Assembly (NCBI GenBank): GCA_905178155.1
Contig: CAJINV010000003.1
Span: 10,673,890 to 10,737,889, forward strand
Origin: Amoebophrya sp. A120
Taxonomy: Eukaryota; Sar; Dinophyceae; Syndiniales; Amoebophryaceae
Length of the DNA: 64,000 bases
Reading direction: 5' to 3'
Of this stretch, positions 33,715 through 46,300 are shown piece after piece. Under the pieces are notes generated by a model. The model had not been told where the DNA came from, ran no database searches, and saw only the letters and a list, made by a program, of their open reading frames with translations. Each line of letters opens with the position of its first letter. The stretch's first letter is position 1. Both the position numbers and the translations under genes were made by a program.

Positions 33715-36070
33715 CACCGAGCGTTGCTTCATCTTCTCTATCTTCCTCTCATCCGTAGTGGTGCTTTGGTGGAAGTTATTGCTCTTGGGCATTGCTTGCG
33801 GTCTACGTTCCAGTCCACCCATGGAGGATGACACCGGGCTCACTACTCAATTTGGTGCCCACACCTAACCGCTCTAGTGGCTCGTGCGGCTCCGCCTGGT
33901 GTGCAGCCACAAGGTAGGTACGACGACGACGACATGCAGAAGAACAGAACAAGGAGTGCTGCTGCCGCGATTCCCATGCCGGCGGGTGCCGCGGTGCAGC
34001 ATTTGCATTAGCGATACTTCTTTTTTTTTGAAAAATCTAAACAACTCATGTTTTCTAGATTTTTTCTGCGATGGATAAAGCCTTTATTGCAATATCCTCT
34101 TGACCACGCGGCGCAAAGATTTTTCATGATGCGAAGGCCCTGCAAAAAAAGAGTCGCTGACTCCTAAAGTAGAATCCGTTACAAACCTGCTTGGCCTTGA
34201 GAGTGGTGCCTCCCGGCCGCTTCCGACTTCCTGTTGTTCTACTTATACAGTGTTCTGGCACGCGTTGTTGCGCTCAGATCTACACGATCCAACACGTGGC
34301 GCAGCTCAGCGCACTCTTACGCACAGTCGTCACAACGGGTCCGGCCCTCGTGTGTTTCAATAACGTCGAACGTCCCCCGGGTATCTGCGGGATATCGTGA
34401 TGGTGATGATTCGTTTCTACCTTGAAAGCGCACACGCAATTCCATTTCATTTTGTATATGAATGCGAAAAGCTCATGTTGCAAGTGCTACTTTGTTTTTC
34501 GTTTGTCGTCTTTGTCTTGTTCGAGCATTGACCACAAAGGGAGGGCCACGCGGGCTGTTGCTCTTTGAGTGTACACCAGATGCAAATGAGACACGTACTT
34601 ACTCACGATTAATGGCTTGAAGAATCCATTTTCCGTTTCATTCGAAAAATTGAAATACTCCGAGCGGCAGCTCCGCCCTGGTGTTGATTCCCTGGCCTTG
34701 AAACACAGCGCCAATTTGACAGGGGTGATCGCAATAGTGCGTCTATAGCTACTGCGCCAAAGGCAAGCGGCGCGAATCGTGTAGGCTTCTGCGTCTTTTT
34801 CAAATTTGCTGCAAAATGTGAACTTATGTCGGCAAATCTGCCCGCAAGTTTATTTCGGAAAAAAATCCTGCAACCAATACCAATTTGTTGTGTCGTGAAC
34901 GTGATCTTGTGGCAAAAAGTCAGACGCCTCCGAAAAGAGTTTGCGCTAGGAATTCAGTCTGGCCTGCGACGCATTGGCGTTACCACGCATATTCGAGCGC
35001 ACGCGCGGCGCAGCAAATAATTTGCAGCAAATTTATGTTTAGCAAATCTTCGCGCGCCCCTCTGAGGCAGTCAGCTTCCGCTAAGCTGGTGAGCGATGGC
35101 CGCGCATGGCCTCGCCAGATCTGGCAACTCGCTCGGGCGCAAAGCTAGCTGCCTGCGTGGTATCAATCGATATCGTTTCTTCTTTATAGAAAAAAAGGCG
35201 CGGGCAGCATTGGCGGCCAGAGTGGACACTTTAAACCAATAACATGGATGTTGTCGCGTCATAACTCTGCAAGCGAGAGCTTCCAAGATTCGTAATATCG
35301 TTTTTCGTCGTCATGCTGCGTCAAATGAATCAGAACCAAAACAGGCGAGACATCGGACTCCGAATCAATCGGTTAGGATTTGTTTTGGGTAGGGACTCAC
35401 TACATGGCAATGCTTTTGCTACCGGATCCGCTTTGGGTTTGGGCACGGGCTGCAGGGATTCACATGATATATCTCCGATGCACCTAGTGAGAGGCTTACT
35501 GAAATAAAGTATTCGATCCTACGAAGTGTAGCGCGAATTAATTGATTCGTTCTTGGGTTCGTGAAACAAGTTCAAGTAGAGCAAATGTATGTCGTCCAGC
35601 TGCAGGTACAGCTATACCATAGGTATTACAAGAATGAAAAAATGAACTAGAAATTCCGTGTCCACGTGTGGCGTTTCTTTGTTTTGGTCGCGTGGTGCAG
35701 GTGGTCTTCCCTTTTTTTTATTTTCCGTCACAACATTGCAACCCATTATTTCATCATGTAATTCATGTACTTCTTCCAGCGAGGTAGAGGTATGTCGTCC
35801 TAAAGCAGCCTCTCGTCGGCGCGCGTCGAGAAACGAAACTGGTACATCACTCAGGCCCCGTGTTGTAGCTGATCATCTGAGTAAGGAGGTGGAGGTGGAG
35901 CAGGTGCAGCTGGACATCTTCACTCTGTCGTCCTGGTCGAAGCCCTCCAGGGACGCAATTTCGCCGTTGGAACTTCATTGTGGTCGGCGGTGACGCAAAA
36001 CTTACATATACCTAGAACCGACCGGCGCGTCATTTTTTTCGCACGCGCCTTTGCCTCTTCATCGGCCAAG
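33715..36070. other. Intergenic region with uncertain exon-like stretches
   Basis: No gene I can support. The frame at 34191-34400 (IQCSGTRCCAQIYTIQHV) and the frame at about 35840-35993 (DHLSKEVEVEQVQLDIFTL) are exon-like but lack starts and partners. The latter lies just before the caspase gene and could be its true 5' exon. Confidence 0.35.
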
Positions 36071-39000
36071 ATGGTCCGGTCCCCAGACAAGATGTATGCA
36101 TTGCAAAAGCGTATCGGTGTGGGGAGTTTGCACTTGTGACGCTTGTCGTGCATAATTTTAATTTCTGCAGGCGCATGACCGATTGTAAAATACAAGAGCG
36201 CCGCAGCTTCCTTCGTTATGCAGTGGAAAGGCGATTCGTAATTCATTTCCATCCTGGTACGAATCAGAAACAGAATTAACAGTAGAAAGAAGTTGTATGT
36301 GATGGTGCTTGGCCGCTGAAAGTAGTGGACACGTTTTAACACTCATCCCCAATTCGTCCCGCATCACAAGCTTCCAGACGAGAACCCGCAATACGAGTAC
36401 ACATTTGCAATGCATAAGATGGCGAAGAAGACCATTCCCGAAGCATCCCGTGGACAAACGCTTTGTATGTAAAGAGAAAATAAGTGTTTGATTTTAATAT
36501 TACATACATCCATGATTTTCCAACTGTTTTACCGGAGGACCAACACAAACCAGATTAAGATAAAAAACCTCTGTGGCGGTCATGCTTGAAGTTTTGCTGG
36601 TCAAGAACCTCGCTTCTTGCATGTTTCTCCCTGATGTGGTCCTGCAGGCCAAATCTGTGATGCTGAAAAGTCTGCGCAGCCGCAGTTGTGTTGAAATTAT
36701 AACTGTCGCGTCTCACTTTATTTTTTCTCTTTCATACTTTGGAACCTTGCAGCAATAGGGGACGTTGACGGCCTACTAAACCGGGCGAATGAAGTATGGG
36801 AGTGTCAGGTTGAAGATCGACAGAAGTGCAATTATTTGCGACGCATCAAATAATTGATGTAACAGTTTGACTCCCGCCGTCCCATGCCTAAGTAAGTGGC
36901 GCATGAAAATTTTTTTTGCGAGCACCTGAATCCAATTTGTCGCAAAGGTGTTTGGCGCAAAAGGGGCTGCTCGTGGCATTTTTTTTTCTTTAGCCGCCAC
37001 ATTCTTGTCCCTACTTAGGCTGGCGATCTGCAGCCTGCTCATTTGCCAGCTCTCCAATACAGGCACTCTGTGCCTCGCATTTCATGCATCTTCGTGCCAT
37101 CACATCGCGTGTCGTGATGGCGATGGCTGCGCAGGTCCGCCTGACTCTACGAACTGGTGACCTTTCCATCTGTGGAAAAATGCCATTAGCAGGTTTCGAT
37201 TGATTTAGAAGCGTAACACATCACTTCAACGGTACGTATCGATTTCAAGCCTGGCAGTTCTATACGAAACTAGCGAGTCCGTGGACCAGCGGGAACCCAG
37301 TACAACGCGAACTCCCTTATGGATAGCAGCTGCTGCAGGGTAATTTTTTTTTGCCACCTGGTGTCGTGGTTGTTACAGCATCGGTGTATCGTCCTCGAAG
37401 ACGTCAATTATATATAGAAACGCCCGGACATCGGGGCAGTGAGCTCCTTCAATTTGGACGATCGACGCTTGCAGTTGATTTTCTGCTGTACCAGCTGCCT
37501 TGTTCCGAATCATGCCAATACGTCTACAGCGGATTATTTGCACTATGGAAAAATCATTGATCTCCAAAACACATACACAAATAGGCATCTGGAGGCGGTG
37601 AAGCTGCTGATTGCACTGGGGGCGAACGTGACAAAAGAGAGCGAAGGCCTCACACCGGTGGAAATCGCGAAAAAAAGCGGACAGCTATCCATAATGAAAA
37701 ATTCCCGGACAGCAAGTAAATGAAACGATAGTACGCTCTCCGTGACGGTGTTTATGTTTTACCGTGACAAAGTGAAAGACAAAAGCAAAGCCTTAACCTT
37801 TTCCTTTATTTATGGGCTAGTACTTCTACTTCTGGTGATGTGTGGTCAAATTTACTGAACAACTTTCGTAGCATTTTGTTGGTCATGTAATTGTAAGCAC
37901 GGTGATTTTTTTACTGCATAACAGCCACACGTGGTCTACTATCTCAAATGCCAGCAAAATTACTTTCCGAATTTGAAGAACGCGGTGTCCCAGCCCACGG
38001 CCCGAAGAATAGCGCTGTTGATCGGGAACACGCACTACGAAACGCTCGAGCATGTACCCTTCGCAAAAGCAGACGTAGCCGTTGTGGGCAGGCGATTGAC
38101 CGCGATGAAATTCGAGACCTTTGTCCGAACGAACTTGAGTATTAATATCAACATCTTCGTGATTTTATTCATATTCAGAGCGTTTCGCAAAAATTATGTA
38201 AGAAAGGCCGCATCTTTTTTGCGGCGAGGACGTCGTACGTTGCGGAAAGATAAGAAGTAGAAAAAGGCTGCGTGCTACCAAGATGAAAAATCTCCCTTCC
38301 GTCTTCGTATTCACGCTGAGATTTGCATTTGTGTAGCATGATGATCAGATGATCTGTAATCACGAGCCGGGTTGGCCTTGGCGCGACAGAAACAGGAAAG
38401 AGATGTGGACTGTGGTGCTGGCTGGCGTGGGTGTGTGAAAGCATTGCGTCTTCAGTATCACAGGAAACAAGAACAACTGCACCGCCGGGAACAGTGATTC
38501 AGATTCTATTGGCATTTTAGCGATGCAAGTCGATTTGAGATTTGTGTACACAAAGTGCGCTGCAGCGGATATCTTGTTCTGAGTTAGTTAGTATATGGGG
38601 AAGGGGATTTCTCCTTGTACTATACCTATGCGTATGCGCAAGAGCAGGAGCAGGACCGTCTCCCTGTTCACCAATGAAGAAGTGCGCGCCTAAGGTTCCG
38701 CTTTCGCTCGCGAAAGAGGAGCAAGGAGCCGTAGTTCTTCAACACCCTTGTGCTTTTAGCATGATGCAGATGATACAACTGCAACCACTATCACTATCAC
38801 TATCTTGATCTACTTCATCACGACAGCATTAACATTTTTGATATAGGTACCGCTGCAATGAATGACAACGTAGACCAATTCTGCCAGAATCTCCGCGTGG
38901 GCGACGTCGCGCTTTTTTATTTTGCCGGTTTGGGCTGTAGGCAAGGAAGCCGCTCGCTGCTTTTTGGCGTCGACCGCAAGTTCCACCTGATTCCGGATGA

Positions 39001-41925
39001 GGACAGGGTATCAGTCGAGTCCATTGTGGAGGCCATGCCTATGGAAGCGTCAGGTTTGAAAGCGACAAAGTAGTTGAAATATCGCGACGCATAAAATGAA
39101 CACCAGTTTGCCAAGCGGTTCCTGCGACAAATTTCGGTGCGAGAGCCTAAATTCAATATTTATGTCGCATTGTTTGGTGCAGATGCAAGAGCTGCTTGTG
39201 GCATGCTCTTAAACTACAGCCGCATAATTACCCCTAATTGGGCTTACAATTGGCCTCATTTGCCTGCTCTTCGCTACACCTACTCTGTGGCAGATCATTC
39301 CAACTTTGTCAATTTCGAGGCTCGCGCCTCCATAATGCTGACACGCACCGGACAAAGGCGAAGGAGAGACGTGGAACTCAAACCGGTAACAAATTCCTCG
39401 GATCTTCTTGGTTCAGTTTCGGGCTTGTTCAACGAAGCCCGGCGAAGTATGTAGAAACTGGTGAAGAAGCACTTCCGTTCTCATCCAAAATTATATTAGC
39501 GACTGTCACTGACCTATGTATCGCTCTTCGTAACTACCAACGCAAAAGTAGGTATCGCACAACAACGTCGTGTGCGTATGCAGCTACGCGTAGCATAATC
39601 TGATGCCATATCATAGAAGATGAAGATCTAGATCATAATCTATCACATCGATAATGCTCTCTGACTTAGATGATTGATATTGCACGCGATGTGGTTTCGT
39701 TCTTCTGCAAAAAAGCGACTGGAATGGCATTCTTGTTTATTTTACTACAAGTGCAGCAATACCACACGCACACACATTGATTAAGTATGTTGGAGTGCAT
39801 TCTATCACACAAATATCGTGCTATGCCCATCTTTCGAAACTAAACTGAAGTCCATGAATCTACTACATGACATGCTTAATTGACTACAGGATCGAGCGCG
39901 ACGGCGAGAAATTGCACAAGCACGGGGCCCCTCGATTGTGATTTTGGACGCCTGCAGGACCGTTCAAAAAACCGGCTTCCGGGAAGCAGGGTACAACACG
40001 TCCACGAACTCGTCCTTCGCAGAAAGGGGCTTTTTCGACGATGGAATTACCCCAACGAAGGCACTTAAGGGCCACGGCATTGGTGTCATCGACACGACAG
40101 GCAACGGAACAACTGAGCAGGTGCAAATTTACATTTTTAGAATCGCAAATACTATACATGATCTGGTAACCAAATGCGTGCGCGCGCGCGCGCAGAGCGC
40201 GCGCCGGCCCACGAAGCCGGCGCGCGCGCTCTGCGCGCTTGCGATATTGCTTAGCAAACGCAGCGCGAAGGCAGTTGCCGTTACCATATAGGGCAACCGC
40301 CGGGAGGCGTGAAGGTCAGGGAAATGGCCAGAAATGAAGCGGGAGAAGGGAAAAAAAGCGGACCAGATGGGAAAATGGCCAGGAGGTCAAAAATGACGCA
40401 AAAACGGCAGAAACCAAGCGGGAGAAGGTGAAAAAAGAGCATTTTTGCGGTCTGGCCCACTTAGTATCTGAAAAAGAGGCGGACTATTTTTTGCTCCGCC
40501 CGCTGGCCAGCTGCGTTGGAGCAGCAGGCCCGCGACCTGTTCGGAAGCCTTGGGCCGCTTCGTAACTGGAAAAAGTTGGAAAAAAATGGCGAAAAATTGC
40601 TTCATAACGTGGGGGGAAGCAATCGTCGGATTTTGTGCAGATCACCCGGGCCACTTGGAAAATGAAAAAAGATGAGAAATTGCGCAAAAGCGCAATCCTT
40701 CCGCAGGCTTCAAAACTGCCAGTCAGATGCGGGCGGTAAAAGTGTGCAGGTCGCTGGGGCCACTTGGAAAATGAGAAAAGATGAGAAATTGCGCAAAAGC
40801 GCAATCCTTCCGCAGGCTTCAAAACTGCCAGGCAGATGCGGGCGGTAAAAATGTGCAGGTCGCTGGGGCCACTTGGAAAATGAAAAAAGATGAAAAATGG
40901 CGCAAAAGCGCAATCCCTCCGCAGGCTTCAAAACTGCCAGGGAGATGCGGGCGGTAAAAATGTCCAGGTCGCCCGGGCCACTTGGAAACCAGAAAAAGAG
41001 AAAAAAATGCGCAAAAGCGCAATCCCTCCGCAGGCTCCGAAACTGCCAGGCAGCTGCGGTCGGTGAAAATGTCCGGAGCCCTTCGGCCACCTAAGAACCA
41101 CAAAAAAGAGCGAAAATTGAAAAAAACCGAGAACCCTCGGCAGGCTTACAAACTGGCCGCCAAGGGCGGTCCGGCGGGCGCGTGGTCGCGCCATACCATC
41201 GGGATTGTGAAAAAAAAAACGCATTAGAAGCGGGCGGAGGGATGTCACAAAATCCCTATTTGCCCTGGTTTGTGGGCACAAATCCTGCACCTCCGCCGCG
41301 TCTGAAATGCCCGATTTTGGTGGCCCGGAAGGGTCCGCGGAGATTCGGCTTTCCACATACCTTCTTGGCCAGGAGGCCAGTTTGTCATGCAGGGGGCTAG
41401 AAAGGATGCCCCGCTGCGAAATAGCAGACCGGATTTCGCCTTCAATGCTTATCGCAGGAGCCTGCGGGCCGCCGCGGGCGACAGTAGTTGTCCGCGGCCC
41501 TTGGGCCGCGACCGCAAACTGCGGCCCGCGGCTCAAGAAGAAGAAGTGGGATTCTAATTAAAAGAAATGGTGGTGGCAGCCGCGCGGCGAAAGCGCGGCC
41601 CGCAGGGCCGCGCTTTTGCCGCGCGGCTGGTTTGGCTTTCGCGCTGGTTAGATTTTCGCGCACGCATTTGGTTACCAATATCGCCCTCCGGGCGCGATCT
41701 TCATAGGTGAACGTTACCGCAATGCTGAAGCGCTACAGCCGCCGAAGCCAATGCATGCTAGTAAGTAGGTGCATCAACTTCAACGAACGCGAACGGTTAC
41801 GCAAAAAAACAGAGCTACACCACCGCCACCAGCAGCACACGACCGGAGCTTTCGGGGCGGGCGAAGGCGTCGCTTTCCCACCGGCAGCATCTATTTTATC
41901 ATGCGAAAAAATTGCTTCCCTGTGA
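36071..41925 (+). CDS. Ankyrin-repeat plus caspase/metacaspase-like (C14) protein, catalytic His replaced
   Basis: Exons: 36071-36094, 36422-36464, 36753-36793, 37269-37339, 37585-about 37695, about 37925-38138, 38847-39037, 39338-39446, 39890-40120, 41707-41925. The N-terminal part has ankyrin repeats (SIGDVDGLLNRANE; TPLWIAAAAGHLEAVKLLIA then LGANVTKESEGLTPVEIAKK). The caspase p20-like fold follows: RRIALLIGNTHYETL, VGDVALFYFAGLG and PSIVILDACRTVQ. The Cys of DACR (codon 39953-39955) is present. The catalytic His expected in SGHG is Leu (YFAGLG, codon 38930-38932), so peptidase activity is doubtful. Introns are mixed: GT-AG at 36465, 37340, 38139 and 40121; TIR elements at 36095, 36794 and 39038. 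The joins after exons 5 and 8 are unresolved: the exon 8 donor and the DACR-exon acceptor differ in phase if cut as GT-AG. ATG 36071 is the first plausible start, but the frame is open further upstream. Confidence 0.75.
36095..36421 (+). mobile_element. Family B TIR intron (introner) with AAGATG direct repeat
   Basis: 327 bp between AAGATG copies (36089-36094 and 36416-36421). The left end TATGCATTGCAAAAGCGTA and the right end TACACATTTGCAATGCAT are inverted family B termini. Excision joins MVRSPDKM to AKKTIPEASRG. Confidence 0.8.
36794..37268 (+). mobile_element. Family A TIR intron (introner) with GAA repeat
   Basis: 475 bp. The left end TATGGGAGTGTCAGGTTGAA (from 36795) and the right end ATTTCAAGCCTGGCAGTTCT are inverted family A termini; the core ACAGGCACT is at 37059. 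GAA flanks both sides. Excision joins NRANE to TSESVDQREP and then the ankyrin repeat. Confidence 0.75.
39038..39337 (+). mobile_element. Family A TIR intron (introner) with ATG repeat
   Basis: Exactly 300 bp between ATG codons at 39035-39037 and 39335-39337. The left end TATGGAAGCGTCAGGTTTGA pairs with the complement of the right end, TATGGAGGCGCGAGCCTCGA, with similarity for about 38 bp. Excision joins SIVEAM to LTRTGQRRRR in frame. Confidence 0.85.
40190..40237. repeat. CG-rich palindrome
   Basis: GCGCAGAGCGCGCGCCGGC and its complement GCCGGCGCGCGCGCTCTGCG are separated by about seven bases, just inside the left TIR of the caspase intron element. Confidence 0.8.
40680..41118. repeat. 109-bp tandem satellite in a caspase-gene intron
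   Basis: Four units start at about 40682, 40791, 40900 and 41009, each beginning GCGCAAAAGCGCAATCC and containing CAGGCTTCAAAACTGCCAG and GGCCACTTGGAAA. A decayed partial unit precedes them. The spacing of 109 bp is constant. Confidence 0.85.
41578..41628. repeat. 51-bp near-perfect palindrome
   Basis: AGCCGCGCGGCGAAAGCGCG and CGCGCTTTTGCCGCGCGGCT flank a GGCCCGCAGGGCCG centre. It lies inside the element in the last caspase intron, near its right end. Confidence 0.8.
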
Positions 41926-43384
41926 TGATTTTGTTTTTGTAGAACTAGCCACGTATGCTTCGCCTGTGGAAGTGTGAAACAAAATTCAATTATTCCGCTA
42001 GACCGAAAAACAAAAGAGCCAGGACAGGAGCTCAAAAATAAAAAACGAAAAGCCCGGGCCAGAAGCAGCTCCGCCCCGTTTGCGGTTGCGGTTGTAAGCA
42101 GATATTGACTGCGGTCGCAAGCAGTTTTTGCGGTTGTAAGGCGTATGCGCGGCTGTGCTAACAGCTGCGAGCAGTTGTTGTGGCTGGAGTGGTTTTTGCG
42201 CCACTTTTCTGCATGCCGTGGCTGCCATTTTTCGTGCCGAATTGTGGGTAGGTCTCCACAGGCGACAAGAGTCCCTTGCTTTTCCACCCGATGCAGGCAC
42301 TGCGTGCCGAGATCGTTTTGCTTAGGCTTGGTCATTGCCTCCCGCCAGCTCTTCAAGACTTTCAAAGCCTGGGGCGTCGTTCTTCCTTCCAGCGCCGCGC
42401 GCGCTTTTTTAAGCCAGCTCTGACGACCTTGCCTCCTATTTTTGTTGCTTGTCGAATTCAAAAGGTTTGCAAGCTCTGCTGTTGGCCCTCATCTTCGAGC
42501 TTTGCCTTTCCTTTTGCTTTCAACTTTCACTTTTGGACTTTCGCCTTTGCTTTTAGTTTTTGCGTTTGCTTTTAGTTTTTACCCGTAGCTTAGTTTTTAG
42601 CTTTTACTTTTAGTTTTTACTTTTAGTTTTTACTTTTACTTTTAGTTTTTACTATTAGTTTTTACTTTTAGTTTTTACTTTTAGTTTTTACTTTTAGTTT
42701 TTACTTTTAGTTTTTACTTTTAGTTTTTACTTTTTGGCTTTTGCCTTGAAATTGCGAAACAATTGTTTGGCCGTCACGACTTTACTCTTAGCAAGGAATA
42801 GATTATGCGCATGAAGATGAACAGCAGCAGGACGAGTTCGTCACCAATGACGCATGTTTGAAAGTTAAACTCTGCAGCGCATGTTGCGTCCCAATCTTGA
42901 GAAGGAAATACTGCTAAACTGAAAAATGGTGGTCCTGGTCGGCCTCCACATTATAATTGCATTTCTACGAGCTGCTGCTGCAAGACATACTGTTTCTAGA
43001 TGCTGCCCTGCAGTTCAGTAAGGGTAAGGGAGTTCACAGCAAAGCAGGTTGCGCAGTTCGATACTGTAACCACGATGAACAACAAGCCAATTGCCACTGG
43101 TGAGCTTTACCAGAAAGTATCAACTGCAAAGAGGCTTGTCGGGGTCTGGAGAGGAGGTTACTACTTATGTTGATGTCCAACCAATCACGCAACTGTTACT
43201 GTAGTTCCAAAAATACAGAGATCTGCATGAGCAGAAGCAGTCTTTTGATGGCCGAATGGTGGCGATGGGAAATCACATTTTGCATGACCACAGGCTAGCT
43301 CCCACCCAAGCTGCCGCCACTCTGCGCCACGTGCATGTAGAAGTATTGCAGCTCCTGTTCATCTAGAGCACGCGAGCGATACAG
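41926..43384. other. Intergenic region with a pyrimidine-rich minisatellite
   Basis: No gene supported. A minus-strand open frame (41733-42461) overlaps the last caspase exon and is not supported by any motif. The 13-bp array described separately lies here. Confidence 0.45.
42591..42735. repeat. 13-bp tandem array (TTTTTACTTTTAG)n
   Basis: About ten copies of a 13-bp unit with rare length and base variants. It contains stop codons in several frames and is not coding. Confidence 0.9.
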
Positions 43385-46300
43385 GTGGTGAACTCTTCTC
43401 GACCAAGATTGATGCATGTTTGCCAAGCATGTAGTGCCTTGGGGAACAAAAACGCGGTGCACATGAAGAGACCCTACACAAGGAAGGAGCTTGCCTTCAT
43501 TGAGCAGCACGGCGCGGAGGCACTGGCAAGACTCCAAGCCATGGGCGGTACCGCCACTGAGCCATTCCCGTCAACGGGAGCCGTCAAGAGCTTTCCGTCC
43601 AGCTGCGGACCACAGCTGGGCTCCATGCCGGTGAAACACCTGAACCACTACCCCGGAAATCGAGAGCCGGTCTTGGGCCAGGAAGCTTTGTGGGCAGATT
43701 TGCAGGAACGGAAGGAAGATACGAGGTGAGTGTATCATAAATGCCCTTGCTCTTCTTGAAGAGCAAGCCTACTACTTGTTACAACTTTTTGTTTTTGTAT
43801 GTTAACCTTCTCGACAGAATTCGTCCAAGTTGTCGAGTGCATGTTTAACAGACGCAGATCTTCAACAATCTTCATGACCGTGATGCCGGAAAGTGTTGGG
43901 CTTTGAACACACCGGGGGCGGCACTGAGTGGCTAACGCGTCAACGTCGGCGTCCTTTTCCGAGGTGCCTCAGTCTCTCGCTCTCTCAGCAGACCACACGG
44001 CGAAGGCCTCTGATTGCGCTGCGTTCTGTGAAGATGCGACAAAGTTCCCGCATCATCGTCGTCGTTTCCTTCTCTCTCTTCTCATGCATCACTTCGCCAG
44101 GCGGCCTCTGGTCCGTCAGAATGGACATCAGAGCGCGATTCAGCTGCATCTCGAGAATGCCATCCGACTCCTCGAGGATGTGCGAAGACTTCATACACCT
44201 TGACGAGCGAGGGTGGGCGCTGATTTTACCCACCTCGCCGGAGGTGCGCGGAGATTTCATCAAACTCGACGGAGATGGGCAAGGATAATTCACTCACCTC
44301 GACGAGGAGGGTGGATGAAAGGTTCATCCACCTCGTCCTTGATTTCAAGCCTTTTCTTCATTCTTCGGAACAGGCCGTTGCGTCTCGGATCAACATCTTG
44401 AGAAGCTTTAGACCATTGCGCGGGAGGGTTTAGATCACACACATGACGACCAGCAAAAACTTGCATAGGCCAGCCGTCGCCCCAATATATAAACAAGCAT
44501 AATGCTAACGAATGTTATGAAAGCTTATAGCTCTACTTCAAAAAGTTAACGCTTTTTCTCAGGCGCGCCCTCGGTCCGAATGATCTCCCGTTAGCGAGTG
44601 GCACAGACCGGAACTTCTTCAATGGCAGCGGGCAGCACCTGATCCAGGACACCCGCCGGGATGGTGCGACCCCCGCGTCGGGCAGTGGCGGTGGCGCCGT
44701 TGGGGGTCCCCGCACAAATCGAATGGCCGACGATTCTGCAGCCGGTGCTGGCGGAGCCGCATTTGTATCCTCTACACAAGTGTGCTCGTAGTCGTACTGC
44801 ATCACACGTATCGGGTTTTTTCCTGACGGTACTAGGCCAAGAAGAAATTGCATCTTTATAATTGACTGGACAAAAGTAAGTATATGTAAATCACTGCTAT
44901 TTGCATCTGCTCGACGTTTGACTCGACTACGACACATTTGCAACGCATACGTCCCTGGAGCTACAGCTAACCCCTTGCAGTCTCTCAACTACAACCCGAG
45001 GCTATCCGGAGGAAAAACGCCCCGCCCGCCAGCACAATATCGCATCGTCAAGCTGGAAACTCAGATCCGCGTAAAAAGTGTACGCGGTAGTGATTATCAA
45101 GCACAGGCTTATCTTCATCACAAAGCCATCAGCTTGTGCTGCAGTTGATTCAAAAAGAAGTGCATACAAAAAACAAGACACGACTAGAAATACCAGGCGT
45201 CGTTTTAACGAGGTGCAGGCGCAACTTAAACTTCTTCCCTGGATTGGCATCACAAGGCTTGGGCGCTGAGTGTCGTGTTGCAAATAATTATTCAATTATT
45301 CGCAACACACTCACCCAATTAAGTTGTGTAGCATGTCCGCAAGTTGTCATCTCTGGCCGATGGTGGGGCGTTTTTAACCAGGATAGAGGTACGGTGTCGG
45401 GCGCGAGGAGATCCTCGACGAGAGGGAAGAAAGGCACATGCGCAGTCAGGAACTCATCCCAGATATGTTGGGACCACGCCACTCCCTCTTCTCCTCAAAT
45501 TTGAATGAAAGGCACCTGCGCAACAGACCAGAGGAGCAACGCTGCAGCTACAGCTTTTCTATTTTTCCTTGCGTGGCACTGGCATCAAAATCAAATGCAA
45601 AAGCAAAAGCTAAAAGCAAATCTAGATCTACCCGTCGCGGTGTGTAGTGTTGTTTTGGGTCCTTAATATTCCGAAGCTTGTCAATCAGACTACAGAGAAC
45701 GGAACTGGATCTGGTACAAATTCGGCCGAAAAGTGGCCTTCCACCCAGAGCCCATTTTTAGATGGACAAGGTTCACCAGGTTTCTTTAATTATTCGAGAT
45801 TTGCAGCTGACCACCGGGCGAGGGGCGTGGGTCCGTCCCACTTTTCACCCACCCGGCCGGGCGCGTGAAAAGTGAGACGGCCACTCTTCGGCCGAATTTC
45901 CTACGCCGCTCTAATGAAAAAAAACTGCGCACCTGGATGACAAACGCGCAGCCATGTAGATTCGAGCAACACAGAGTGTGCTTGCGGTAAATAATTTGAA
46001 GCTATGTGGAAATCGTCCTGATATGTATATGGTGCCCAATGGTCCTGGTGTGTAGTTGTCTTGCACCTTGCGTGTGGACCAAGAGTGATAACAACCCTAA
46101 AGCTCCTGACGTTGGTGCTCGCACGTTTTGAGTTTGACTTTGCCGTGCTGTCGCCCTAGTAGTTTGCGCGCGTAACAAAAAGAGCCCAGTTTACTCTGTC
46201 ATGCAAAATGCCAGCGCAGCCGCAGCGGGAGGAGCTGCTCGTGCTAGATGATTCGCCTGCAGCTGTGGCACAGCTGACGCCTACTAGTTTACGTGATGAC

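Larger units (their letters stand above)
40121..41706 (+). mobile_element. Large GT-AG intron carrying a TIR element, AGGTG on both sides
   Basis: The intron starts GTGCAA after CAG and ends CATAG before GTG, so it splices canonically, yet AGGTG is duplicated at the two edges. Inside, TGGTAACCAAATGCGTGCG at 40164 faces its complement ending at 41677, defining an element of about 1.5 kb that holds a satellite and large palindromes. Excision joins GNGTTEQ to VNVTAMLKRY. Confidence 0.7.

Noticed and set aside
41733-42461. 242-codon minus-strand frame
   Set aside because: It overlaps the last exon of the caspase gene on the other strand and shows no domain; part of it translates repetitive sequence.
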